From the NCBI GenBank assembly GCA_902478935.1, contig CABSMV010000086.1:1-8501 (forward strand): 8,501 bases of DNA. The letters are read 5' to 3'. Below are positions 1-6,495 of this stretch, piece by piece. Below the pieces are notes generated by a model that saw only the letters and a list, made by a program, of their open reading frames with translations, was not told where the DNA came from and made no database searches. Position 1 is the first letter of the stretch. Each line of letters opens with the position of its first letter. The position numbers and the translations under genes are program-made. Source of the DNA: an uncultured Collinsella sp. (GTDB lineage Bacteria > Actinomycetota > Coriobacteriia > Coriobacteriales > Coriobacteriaceae).

Positions 1-26
1 GGCCCGTGGGTTATACCCTAAGAGCA

Positions 27-49
27 AACCACCCTTTTTAAGGGTGGTT
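27..49 (+). terminator. Hairpin, possible terminator of an upstream gene
   Basis: A perfect 10-bp stem (27-36 pairing with 40-49) closes a TTT loop. The stem core is ACCACCC/GGGTGGT. The stem is strong, but what follows on the + strand (CTGATTTC) is only mildly T-rich, so it is a weaker candidate than the hairpin at 3211. The 26 bases before it are too short to assign. One frame ends with TAA at 19-21, which would fit the tail of an upstream gene ending just before a terminator, but this cannot be supported further. Confidence 0.5.
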
Positions 50-130
50 CTGATTTCACGTCACCTTGTCTCAAATGCGACCCGCTCGCTCATTTATGCT
101 CTACCTGCGGTGTTTCCGTTCTTGGGAGAT

Positions 131-161
131 TTGTCGCTTCTTGCTTGCGTCAATGTATGAT
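131..161 (+). promoter_or_regulatory. Weak candidate promoter upstream of lspA
   Basis: TTGTCG (131-136) and TATGAT (156-161, five of six to TATAAT) are separated by 19 bases, slightly longer than the usual 17. A start of transcription near 168 would leave a leader of about 45 bases before the TTG start of lspA. An alternative pair is TTGCTT (141-146) with TCTACT (164-169), spaced 17. Apart from this and the hairpin at 27-49, I see nothing clear in the 211 bases before lspA. Confidence 0.22.
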
Positions 162-200
162 TATCTACTGCGTTAAACGTAATTCGATGTTCTTGAGGGT

Positions 201-206
201 AGGGGA
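201..206 (+). promoter_or_regulatory. Ribosome binding site that favours the TTG start of lspA
   Basis: AGGGGA sits five bases before TTG 212. The in-frame ATG at 230 has a GGGGA ending only one base before it, too close to work. This favours the TTG start, though a shorter protein from 230 would still keep all catalytic motifs. Confidence 0.5.
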
Positions 207-211
207 TTTCT

Positions 212-811
212 TTGGGTCGTGCTGGGGATATGACGCCGCCTTTGCGTTGGCGGTTGGGTGTTGCTGGTGGGGTAGCGCTCGTTGTGCTGCTTGTTGACCA
301 GCTGACCAAGCTTGCGGTTCGTGCCGTGGGCGAAGCTTTGCATGTGACTGTCATCCCCGGTGTCATCGACTTTATGTTTGTCCGCAATATCGGTGCTGCC
401 TTTAGTATGGGCGAGGGGCATGGCATCGCGTTTGCCGTGCTGGCGTTGGCGGTCATTATCGCTATTGCCGTGTACCTCGTTCGTGCACCCCAGCTCGCCC
501 ATCTTGAGGTTGTGGGCATGGCGATGGTTGCGGGCGGTGCTATTGGCAACGCCATCGATCGTTTGGCCTTTGGCTTCGTGACCGATTTTATTGCCACCAC
601 CTTCATCGACTTCCCCGTCTTCAATGTGGCCGATATCGGCATTACCTTGGGTGTCGTGCTCGCCCTCTTCGGCTACATGTTCTTGAGCCCTGCTGCCCGT
701 GAGGTCGATGCGACTGCCGAGCTCAACGCCCGTGACGAGGCCCGCGCCAAACGCAAAGCCAAGCAGCGTGGGGAGCGTGCCCGCAAGATTCGCGAAAGGA
801 ATGAGCGCTAA
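212..811 (+). CDS. lspA: Lipoprotein signal peptidase (signal peptidase II)
   Basis: LspA is the membrane aspartyl protease that removes the signal peptide from diacylglyceryl prolipoproteins, cutting before the lipid-bearing cysteine. The protein is 199 aa from a TTG start. The family motifs are all present in order: DQLTK at 29-33 near the end of the first membrane helix, RNIGAAFS at 58-65, GNAIDR at 112-117 with catalytic Asp116, and FNVAD at 137-141 with catalytic Asp141. Four membrane helices are expected at roughly 17-37, 70-90, 98-118 and 140-158. It is longer than the usual 150-170 aa because of a cytosolic-looking tail from about residue 165 that is rich in Arg, Lys, Glu and Ala. The stop overlaps the next start by one base, so it should be cotranslated with the pseudouridine synthase, a common pairing in Gram-positive bacteria. 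Identity is secure; only the start is debatable. Confidence 0.96.
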   Translation: MGRAGDMTPPLRWRLGVAGGVALVVLLVDQLTKLAVRAVGEALHVTVIPGVIDFMFVRNIGAAFSMGEGHGIAFAVLALAVIIAIAVYLVRAPQLAHLEVVGMAMVAGGAIGNAIDRLAFGFVTDFIATTFIDFPVFNVADIGITLGVVLALFGYMFLSPAAREVDATAELNARDEARAKRKAKQRGERARKIRERNER

Positions 812-1824
812 TGGCCGACATCCATATTCTCGTTGCCGACGATTCCGCTGGTCAGCGTCTTGACGCCTATCTGGGCGCCAACGATGGCTGTCCCACGCGC
901 TCTGCCTGTGCGCATCTGATCGAGGGCGGTGCCGTCGCCGTCAACGGCGAGACCTGCCTGTCAAAAAAGTATGCCGTGCGCTCCGGTGACCGCATCTCGG
1001 TCGACCTGCCCGAGCCGCACGATCCGACTGACGTGATTCCCGAGGCCATCCCGCTCGACATTCGCTATGAGGATGACTATCTCATTGTGCTCTCCAAGCA
1101 GCGCGGGCTGGTATGCCATCCCGCCCACGGCCACGAGAGCGGCACGCTTGCGAACGCTTTGGTCTACCATTGCGGTATCGATCATCTTGGTACCGTGCAG
1201 GGTGAGGACCGCCCCGGCATCGTGCATCGCCTGGATCGCGATACCTCGGGCCTTATGCTCGCGGCAAAAGACGACGACACCCAGCGCGCGCTTCAGAATC
1301 TCATCCGCACGCGCACGCTCGACCGTCGCTATATCACGCTCGTTCACGGTCACATCGCCATGGACGAGGGCACTATCAACACCGGTATCGCCCGATCGAC
1401 GCGCGACCGCGTCAAGATGGCGGTTTCCGATGACCCCTTTGCGCGTCAGGCCATCACGACCTTCAAGGTGCTCGAGCGCTTTGATTCCACGCGTTTCGAC
1501 GACGGCTACACGCTCGTCGAGTGCCACCTGTTTACCGGCCGCACGCATCAGATTCGCGTGCATATGCGCCATATCAACCACGCCTGCGTGGGCGATCCGC
1601 TCTACGGTAAGTGCGATGCGCGCGCCGATCAGGGCCTGACCAGGCAGTTCCTCCATTCTTGGCGCGTGGCGTTCGACCATCCCGTGACGGGGGAGCGCAT
1701 TGAGTGCCGTGACGAGCTTCCGTGGGATCTTGCGGCGGTTCTGGATGATCTGGCCCCGCGTTCGCTCGGTCGCACGGCCGTTGGAGATGAAATCGTTCCG
1801 CAGCTCGGTCTTCTCGAAGCCTAG
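811..1824 (+). CDS. rluD: RluA/RluD-family RNA pseudouridine synthase
   Basis: This enzyme family isomerises specific uridines in rRNA or tRNA to pseudouridine. The protein is 337 aa, typical of RluD-type members. An S4-like RNA-binding domain covers about residues 14-66 (R16-L-D-A-Y at its start, G-G-A-V-x-V-N-G near 39-46). The catalytic domain begins near 85 with YEDDYLIVLSK and a VCHPAHG segment. The catalytic motif HRLDRDTSG lies at 139-147, with Asp142 as the nucleophile. TGRTHQIRVHMRHI and GDPLYG follow, both family hallmarks. The ATG overlaps the lspA stop in TAATG, and AAAGGA (795-800) serves as the ribosome binding site. The exact target cannot be read from sequence: RluD of E. coli modifies 23S rRNA helix 69, but Gram-positive paralogues often lack tested targets, so the symbol is a family-level label. 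Confidence 0.93.
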   Translation: MADIHILVADDSAGQRLDAYLGANDGCPTRSACAHLIEGGAVAVNGETCLSKKYAVRSGDRISVDLPEPHDPTDVIPEAIPLDIRYEDDYLIVLSKQRGLVCHPAHGHESGTLANALVYHCGIDHLGTVQGEDRPGIVHRLDRDTSGLMLAAKDDDTQRALQNLIRTRTLDRRYITLVHGHIAMDEGTINTGIARSTRDRVKMAVSDDPFARQAITTFKVLERFDSTRFDDGYTLVECHLFTGRTHQIRVHMRHINHACVGDPLYGKCDARADQGLTRQFLHSWRVAFDHPVTGERIECRDELPWDLAAVLDDLAPRSLGRTAVGDEIVPQLGLLEA

Positions 1825-1842
1825 CCAGTATTAGGTGGTTTC

Positions 1843-1873
1843 TTGAACTCGGTAAGCCTGCGGTAAGATATAC
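1843..1873 (+). promoter_or_regulatory. Candidate promoter of the glycosyltransferase gene
   Basis: TTGAAC (1843-1848, five of six to the -35 consensus) lies upstream of an AT-rich GGTAAGATATAC stretch (1862-1873). The -10 register is uncertain: TAAGAT at 1864-1869 gives a 15-base spacer and TATACG at 1869-1874 gives 20. It sits in the only gap between rluD and the next gene, and no terminator is visible there, so read-through from lspA-rluD is also possible. Confidence 0.35.
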
Positions 1874-1879
1874 GGTTGT

Positions 1880-1893
1880 TTACGTAACGCGTT
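1880..1893 (+). promoter_or_regulatory. Two overlapping palindromes, possible operator
   Basis: TTACGTAA (1880-1887) and AACGCGTT (1886-1893) are perfect 8-base palindromes that share two bases. They lie between the candidate -10 and the ribosome binding site of the glycosyltransferase, where a repressor could act. Short palindromes arise by chance, so this is only a candidate. Confidence 0.2.
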
Positions 1894-1896
1894 GCT

Positions 1897-1901
1897 GGGA
1901 G
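1897..1901 (+). promoter_or_regulatory. Ribosome binding site deciding the glycosyltransferase start
   Basis: GGGAG lies five bases before ATG 1907. The upstream in-frame TTG at 1892 has no purine-rich site before it and overlaps the palindromes, so ATG 1907 is preferred. Confidence 0.6.
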
Positions 1902-1906
1902 CCTGC

Positions 1907-3202
1907 ATGCTCGCCTTTTTACAAACCAACACACCCATCGTGATCTTCAACCAGATTGTCGTCACGCTGCTCACGGTCTGTTTTCTGTACCAGGTGGTCT
2001 TCTTTGTCATTGGCGCTCTTCGTGGTGAGGTCGCGCCCCCTAAGGCCAAAAAGCTCCATCGTTATGCCTTCTTTATCGCGGCGCATAACGAGGAGGCCGT
2101 GATCGCCAACCTTGTTCGCTCCATCAAGGATCAGGATTATCCGTCCGAGCTTATCGAGGTCTTCGTGGTCGCCGATGCCTGCACCGACAACACGGCGCAG
2201 CTCGCGCGCGAGGCGGGTGCCATCGTTTATGAGCGCAACGACCTGGCCCGCAAGGGTAAGAGCTGGGTCATGGACTTTGGTTTTGATCGCATTCTTAACG
2301 AGTATCCCGACACGTTCGAGGGCTACTTTATCTTCGATGCCGATAACGTTATCTCCCGCGATTACGTGTCCAAGATGAACGATGCCTTTGACCAGGGATT
2401 CCATGTGGTCACGAGCTATCGTAACTCCAAGAACTTTGGCAGCTCGTGGATCTCGGCGGCTAATGCCACGTGGTATCTGCGCGAGGCGCGCTTTCTCAAC
2501 AACGCGCGCAACATCTGCAAGACGTCTTGCGCCGTCTCGGGTTCGGGCTACCTCATCTCCGCCAGTGTCATCGAGGGCATGCACGGTTGGCAGTTCCACA
2601 CGCTGACCGAGGACATCCAGTTCACCACGTTCTGCGCCATTCACGGCATTCGCATTGGCTATGCACCGGCGGAGTTCTTTGACGAGCAGCCGGTGACGTT
2701 TAAGGCGTCCTGGAAACAGCGCATGCGCTGGACCAAGGGCTTCTACCAGGTCTTTTTTACCTATGGCAAGCACCTGGTCAAATCGACCTTCCGCTATCAT
2801 CGCTTTGCCGCCTACGACATGTTTATGACCATCGCCCCGGGTATGCTGCTATCGCTGATCTCGATGCTCGCCAATGCGATGTTCCTGATCGTGGGCGGTC
2901 TTTCGCACGGCTTCTTGGCTACCGAAGTCGAGATGCAGGCTTGTGCCGCCTCGCTTATCATGACGTTCGCGATGATGTACCAGACCTTCTTTATCTTGGC
3001 GCTGCTTACGACCATCTTTGAGTACAAGCACATTCACTGCGCTCAAAAGTGGCGCCTGGTGACCAACCTGTTTACCTTCCCGATCTTTATGTTCAGCTAT
3101 ATCCCCATCACGGTGGCAGCGCTGTTCCTGAAGGTCGACTGGGTTCCTACCCAGCATGCCGTAAACGTCACCCTCGACGAGGTCATGCAAGGCGCCAAAT
3201 AA
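1907..3202 (+). CDS. Membrane-bound family 2 glycosyltransferase, processive type
   Basis: The protein is 431 aa from ATG 1907. It resembles processive GT2 enzymes (the PgaC/NodC/hyaluronan and cellulose synthase group), which polymerise a nucleotide sugar on the cytosolic face and pass the chain through their own membrane helices. One N-terminal helix covers about 11-38. The GT-A domain starts with FFIAAHNEEAVI (55-66), followed by VVADACTDNT (87-96). DAD at 144-146 is the metal/UDP-binding aspartate motif, TED at 234-236 supplies the probable catalytic base, and QRMRW at 271-275 is the QxxRW motif of processive enzymes. Three hydrophobic segments follow, near 300-335, 345-370 and 385-408. 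No PilZ domain is present, and no deacetylase, export or regulator partner lies beside it. The sugar and product are therefore unknown; exopolysaccharide, cell-wall polymer or glycolipid synthesis are all possible. Confidence 0.85.
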   Translation: MLAFLQTNTPIVIFNQIVVTLLTVCFLYQVVFFVIGALRGEVAPPKAKKLHRYAFFIAAHNEEAVIANLVRSIKDQDYPSELIEVFVVADACTDNTAQLAREAGAIVYERNDLARKGKSWVMDFGFDRILNEYPDTFEGYFIFDADNVISRDYVSKMNDAFDQGFHVVTSYRNSKNFGSSWISAANATWYLREARFLNNARNICKTSCAVSGSGYLISASVIEGMHGWQFHTLTEDIQFTTFCAIHGIRIGYAPAEFFDEQPVTFKASWKQRMRWTKGFYQVFFTYGKHLVKSTFRYHRFAAYDMFMTIAPGMLLSLISMLANAMFLIVGGLSHGFLATEVEMQACAASLIMTFAMMYQTFFILALLTTIFEYKHIHCAQKWRLVTNLFTFPIFMFSYIPITVAALFLKVDWVPTQHAVNVTLDEVMQGAK

Positions 3203-3210
3203 CCACTACC

Positions 3211-3256
3211 AAAACCGCCACAAAGGGGACAGGCACCTTTGTGGCGGTTTTTGCTT
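3211..3256 (+). terminator. Strong intrinsic terminator after the glycosyltransferase gene
   Basis: A perfect 16-bp inverted repeat pairs 3211-3226 (AAAACCGCCACAAAGG) with 3236-3251 (CCTTTGTGGCGGTTTT) around a 9-base loop. It runs into a T-rich tail (TTTTTGCTTTT). The 5' arm begins with AAAA, so the hairpin could also stop transcription on the - strand. It starts 8 bases after the TAA of the glycosyltransferase and separates that gene from the peptidase. The loop with flanking stem bases reads GGGGACAGGCACC, which may be a dispersed repeat motif. Confidence 0.88.
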
Positions 3257-3272
3257 TTGAGCAGCTGTTCAT

Positions 3273-3277
3273 GGAGG
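3273..3277 (+). promoter_or_regulatory. Ribosome binding site deciding the start of the A24 peptidase
   Basis: GGAGG lies six bases before ATG 3284. An upstream in-frame TTG at 3239 falls inside the terminator stem and cannot be a sensible start. Confidence 0.75.
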
Positions 3278-3283
3278 TGCACG

Positions 3284-3706
3284 ATGTTCTACATCCCATT
3301 TTGGATCTGCGCCTTTGCCGGTGCGGCGATTGATGTCTGCGAGCGGCGGTTTCCCAATGAGCTTGCCGGTGCGTGTGCGGTGGCGGCGTTTGCAGGTGTT
3401 TGCCTCGACAGGGGCGTTAGCACGGCACTTGACCACGCCGGTCTTGCAGTCATCGTCTACCTTGGCCTTGTGCTTACCGAGTCGCTCTGGCGTAGAGTTC
3501 GCCACGCTCCTGGCATTGGCATGGGGGACGTCAAGGCACTCTTTGCCCTTTGTACCTTCGATCCCCTGGGCGGCGTTGTCGCGTTTGCGGTTGCGCTCCT
3601 GACCCTTGCCGTCGCTTGCCTCATCGCAAAATCACGCTCCCTGCCATTGCTCCCATTTTTGGTGCCGATTTTTGCCATAATCGAGGTTGTGGGCTGCACT
3701 TTGTAA
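3284..3706 (+). CDS. Minimal A24-family prepilin peptidase-like membrane protein
   Basis: A24 peptidases are membrane aspartyl proteases that trim type IV prepilin and related leader peptides. This protein is 140 aa, much shorter than bifunctional PilD (about 270-290 aa). It lacks the N-terminal methyltransferase half and its CxxC motifs, as in TadV/CpaA-type enzymes. Both catalytic aspartates are visible: Asp17 in AAIDVCERRFPNE (14-26), matching the DxxxRxxPN pattern, and Asp82 in GIGMGDVKA (77-85), the GxGD motif. The rest is mostly hydrophobic, with about four to five membrane segments. The start has an ideal ribosome binding site. No pilin, ATPase or secretion gene lies nearby, so its substrate is unknown. 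It ends 31 bases before the HD hydrolase gene and could be cotranscribed with it. Confidence 0.82.
   Translation: MFYIPFWICAFAGAAIDVCERRFPNELAGACAVAAFAGVCLDRGVSTALDHAGLAVIVYLGLVLTESLWRRVRHAPGIGMGDVKALFALCTFDPLGGVVAFAVALLTLAVACLIAKSRSLPLLPFLVPIFAIIEVVGCTL
3673..3681 (+). promoter_or_regulatory. Candidate extended -10 promoter for the dGTPase-like gene
   Basis: TGCCATAAT inside the 3' end of the peptidase gene is an extended -10 (TGn plus CATAAT, five of six). No good -35 is seen at 16-18 bases upstream. Transcription would start near 3688, about 50 bases before ATG 3738. Confidence 0.3.
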
Positions 3707-3737
3707 CCGATTGCGCATCCTTCTTAAGGAGCATGCC

Positions 3738-4985
3738 ATGGCAACTAATCAAGAAACGGCCGTCATTAAGGCGCGCATGGACCGTATTCCCTCGGCGTTG
3801 TCGCCCGAACTTGTCGAGCGCATTGCCGCCGATCGTACTTCGGGCTATGTCAACCTGTATCGTTGCAACGACGATCAGGTCATTCGTCGAATTGATCGCG
3901 GCGCCGACAAAGGCACGCTTATGCGTCCGGCGTTTATGCGCGATACCGAAAAGATACTTCATCTTCCGGCGTACACCCGTTATGCAGGCAAAACGCAGGT
4001 CTTTAGCTTCCGTAGCAATGACGATCTGTCACGCCGCGGTTTGCACGTGCAGCTCGTCTCCCGCATTGCGCGCGATATCGGTCGCGCCCTGGGGCTCAAT
4101 TGCGATCTGATCGAGGCGATTGGCCTGGGTCACGACTTGGGACACACGCCTTTCGGCCATGCCGGCGAGCGCTTCCTCAGCGATATCTATCATGAGCGTA
4201 CGGGGCGTTATTTTTTCCATAACGTGCAGTCGGTCCGCGTGCTCGACACGCTGTACGGCCGCAACGTGTCTCTCCAGACGCTCGACGGCATGCTATGCCA
4301 TAACGGTGAGTACGAGCAGCGTGTGTTTGAGCTCTCGGACATGAGCTCCTTTGACCAGTTTGACCAGACGGTTGAGGATTGCATTGCCACGGGCTATAGC
4401 GCAATTGAGCATCTGCGTCCCATGACGCTCGAGGGCTGCGTCGTCCGCATCTCGGATATTCTTGCCTACGTCGGTCGTGACCGTCAGGATGCGATCGCGG
4501 CGGGCCTGCTGTCACCTGACGCTTTTGATGATGGCCGGGGCGGTGCCTACAACAGTTGGATCCTTACGCACGCTTCCATCGATATCGTGGAGCATAGCTA
4601 TGGTAAGCCGCGCATCGAGATGAGCGAGGACCTGTTTGAGGAGATCCGCCGGGCCAAGCGCGAGAACTACGAGAAGATCTATAGCAAGGGCGGTATCGAA
4701 GGCGACTCCGAGGCGGAGCTGCGCGAAGCCTTCGAAAAGCTTTACGACCGTTGCCTGCAGGATATAAACGAAGGTGACGAGTCCTCGTATATCTTTAAAC
4801 ACCACATTTCTCGCATCGAGCAGCAGCTTTCCTACTACGATCGCGCCTATGCCTGGCAGAACGATAAGGACCAGGCGGTCGTGGATTACATTGCGAGCAT
4901 GACGGACGGTTATTTCTGCGAGCTCACGAGCAAGCTGTTTCCGGGATTGAAGTTTCCGCACCGTACCTATATTAACGAACGGTAG
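3738..4985 (+). CDS. dgt: Deoxyguanosinetriphosphate triphosphohydrolase-like HD protein
   Basis: Members of this family hydrolyse dNTPs to deoxynucleoside and triphosphate, helping to balance dNTP pools. The protein is 415 aa from ATG 3738, which has AAGGAG (3726-3731) six bases upstream; a longer reading frame upstream has no such site. RDTEKILHLPAYTRYAGKTQ (68-87) matches the family's entry motif around the substrate pocket. HD metal ligands are His103 (in RRGLHVQLVSRIA), His132-Asp133 (GLGHDLGHTPFGHAGE) and Asp240 (RISDILAYVGRD). FFHNVQSVRVL (159-169) is also characteristic. The C-terminal part is helical and charged. The length is closer to the shorter dGTPase-like proteins than to E. 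coli Dgt (about 505 aa), so preference for dGTP over other dNTPs is not certain. It lies upstream of rarA, and both act on replication, but the functional link is inference. Confidence 0.92.
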   Translation: MATNQETAVIKARMDRIPSALSPELVERIAADRTSGYVNLYRCNDDQVIRRIDRGADKGTLMRPAFMRDTEKILHLPAYTRYAGKTQVFSFRSNDDLSRRGLHVQLVSRIARDIGRALGLNCDLIEAIGLGHDLGHTPFGHAGERFLSDIYHERTGRYFFHNVQSVRVLDTLYGRNVSLQTLDGMLCHNGEYEQRVFELSDMSSFDQFDQTVEDCIATGYSAIEHLRPMTLEGCVVRISDILAYVGRDRQDAIAAGLLSPDAFDDGRGGAYNSWILTHASIDIVEHSYGKPRIEMSEDLFEEIRRAKRENYEKIYSKGGIEGDSEAELREAFEKLYDRCLQDINEGDESSYIFKHHISRIEQQLSYYDRAYAWQNDKDQAVVDYIASMTDGYFCELTSKLFPGLKFPHRTYINER

Positions 4986-5000
4986 TTCGTATAAATTCGG

Positions 5001-5006
5001 TATACT
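5001..5006 (+). promoter_or_regulatory. Candidate -10 box upstream of rarA
   Basis: TATACT (five of six to TATAAT) lies 15 bases after the dgt stop. No good -35 is found at normal spacing. GTATA (4989-4993) and TATAC (5001-5005) form a short inverted repeat over it, which could be an operator or chance. Confidence 0.35.
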
Positions 5007-5036
5007 GTTAGCGGAAAACGTTTTTGATTGATACAC

Positions 5037-5040
5037 GGGA
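5037..5040 (+). promoter_or_regulatory. Ribosome binding site favouring ATG 5046 for rarA
   Basis: GGGA is five bases before ATG 5046. The in-frame ATG 5040 and TTG 5028 have no site at proper spacing, and the family N-terminus usually begins close to MDLF, as it does from 5046. Confidence 0.45.
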
Positions 5041-5045
5041 TGGCT

Positions 5046-6395
5046 ATGGACGACCTTTTTTCTGCTTCGACGCGCGAGCGTTCCTTTCAGAATGCGCCGC
5101 TTGCGGTGCGTATGCGCCCCAATTCGCTCGACGAGTATGTGGGCCAGCAAAAGGCCGTCGGTAAGGGCTCATGGTTGCGTGCCGCGATCGAGCACGACGT
5201 GCTTTCGAGCGTGATTCTGTACGGGCCTGCCGGTACGGGTAAGACGACGCTGGCCCATATTATCGCCAACCATACCAAGAGCGAGTTTGTCGAAGTCAGC
5301 GCCGTCACGGGTACCGTGAAGGACCTGCGTCGTGTGATCGACGAGGCAAAGACACGCCTGAATACGTATGACCGTCGCACCATCCTGTTTATCGACGAGA
5401 TTCATCGCTTTTCGAAGTCACAACAGGATGCATTGCTGCATGCGGTTGAGAACCGTACCGTCATTATGATTGGCGCTACGACGGAGAATCCGTACTTCGA
5501 GGTCAACTCGGCACTGTTGTCGCGTGGGCGTGTGGTGGAACTTGAGCATCTGAAGGATGAGGATATCGCCACGCTTATTGAACGTGCGCTTGAGGCACCA
5601 CATGGTCTGAACGGTAAGTTCTCGGCCGATGAGGATACGGTCAAGACCATTTGTATGCTGGCCGCGGGTGATGCACGCTCGGCCTTGACGACACTTGAGC
5701 TGGCGAGCGAGATTGCCGTCACGCGTCCCGATACCGAGGGGACGCCTGCGCCGGCGGCGGGGGAGCGCTATCCCATCACCGTGGATGACGTAAAGATTGC
5801 CAATCCGCGTCGCGGCTTTACGTATGACAAAAACGGCGACATGCACTACGACATCATCAGTGCGTTCATCAAGTCCATGCGCGGTAGCGACCCCGATGCC
5901 ACGGTCTACTGGCTTGCGCGCATGATCGATGCAGGGGAGGATCCTAAGTTTATCGCCCGTCGCATTATGATTCATGCCTCTGAGGACGTTGGCAACGCTG
6001 ACCCGCAGGCGCTTTTGGTGGCACATGCCGCGTTTAAGTCTGCCGAGGTCATCGGCTATCCCGAGTGCCGAATTAACCTGGCTCAGGCTGCACTCTATGT
6101 GTGCTTGGCGCCAAAATCCAACGCGTGTGAGGCTTCGATCGATGCGGCGTTGGCCGATATCCATTCTAGTGGGCTTCGCGAGGTGCCGAGTTATCTGCGC
6201 GATCGCCATCGCCCGGGCAGCGATGAATACGGTGTGTATAAGTATCCACATGATTATCCCGAAGGCTGGGTCGATCAGCGCTATTTGCCCGAGGGACTGG
6301 AGCGCGGCGCGTTCTGGCAGCCTGCCGGCCGCGGTTGGGAAGAATGGCGCGTAGAGCAAAGCGAACGCGACCGCAGCGGGAATGCACCGAAGTAG
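5046..6395 (+). CDS. rarA: Replication-associated recombination protein A (RarA/MgsA), AAA+ ATPase
   Basis: RarA is a DNA-dependent AAA+ ATPase related to clamp-loader subunits. It acts at stalled replication forks and gaps, and binds SSB in E. coli. The protein is 449 aa from ATG 5046, close to E. coli RarA (447 aa). The N-terminus MDDLFSA then PLAVRMRPNSLDEYVGQ (18-34) is typical. Walker A is GPAGTGKT (60-67), Walker B is ILFIDEIHRF (113-122), sensor 1 is GATTENP (143-149) and the arginine finger is in LLSRG (157-161). The C-terminal tetramerisation domain is marked by DKNGDMHYD, KSMRGSDPDA and WLARMIDAGEDP followed by ASEDVGNADP. All motifs are intact and no frameshift is seen. It is probably its own transcription unit, and the next gene follows after 100 bases. 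Confidence 0.96.
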   Translation: MDDLFSASTRERSFQNAPLAVRMRPNSLDEYVGQQKAVGKGSWLRAAIEHDVLSSVILYGPAGTGKTTLAHIIANHTKSEFVEVSAVTGTVKDLRRVIDEAKTRLNTYDRRTILFIDEIHRFSKSQQDALLHAVENRTVIMIGATTENPYFEVNSALLSRGRVVELEHLKDEDIATLIERALEAPHGLNGKFSADEDTVKTICMLAAGDARSALTTLELASEIAVTRPDTEGTPAPAAGERYPITVDDVKIANPRRGFTYDKNGDMHYDIISAFIKSMRGSDPDATVYWLARMIDAGEDPKFIARRIMIHASEDVGNADPQALLVAHAAFKSAEVIGYPECRINLAQAALYVCLAPKSNACEASIDAALADIHSSGLREVPSYLRDRHRPGSDEYGVYKYPHDYPEGWVDQRYLPEGLERGAFWQPAGRGWEEWRVEQSERDRSGNAPK

Positions 6396-6426
6396 CTGCT
6401 GATAATTTTGTCCCACGTTGCTGCTC

Positions 6427-6457
6427 TTGGCATGTTCGGTCTCCTTTGGGGTACCAT
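6427..6457 (+). promoter_or_regulatory. Candidate promoter of the DUF948-anti-sigma-sigma operon
   Basis: TTGGCA (6427-6432, five of six) and TACCAT (6452-6457, four of six) are 19 bases apart. The same place contains GGGTAC (6449-6454), which resembles a SigB-type -10 (GGGTAT), but no matching GTTT-type -35 is found 12-15 bases upstream. A housekeeping-type reading is therefore safer. Nothing else is evident in the 100 bases between rarA and this operon. Confidence 0.35.
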
Positions 6458-6495
6458 GGAAAGCGTCTGTATTTCGATTCTTCCGGGAGGCTTGT

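Noticed and set aside
1..26. Tail of an upstream gene ending in TAA at 19-21
   Set aside because: Seven codons are too few to identify a gene, and a second frame stays open through this stretch.
94..642. A 182-aa open frame on the - strand opposite lspA
   Set aside because: Low-complexity Ala/Thr/Ser-rich translation without domains, and antisense to lspA.
961..1680. A 239-aa open frame on the - strand opposite rluD
   Set aside because: Shadow of the pseudouridine synthase, with no recognisable protein.
1892..1906. TTG start for the glycosyltransferase
   Set aside because: No ribosome binding site; ATG 1907 has GGGAG at good spacing.
1919..2800. A 293-aa open frame on the - strand opposite the glycosyltransferase
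   Set aside because: Shadow of a well-supported gene, with no motif of its own.
5028..5045. TTG 5028 or ATG 5040 as the rarA start
   Set aside because: Neither has a well-spaced ribosome binding site, and the family N-terminus fits ATG 5046.
4512..5150. A 212-aa - strand frame spanning the dgt-rarA gap
   Set aside because: Its only non-overlapping part is the 60-base gap, and no family signature is seen.
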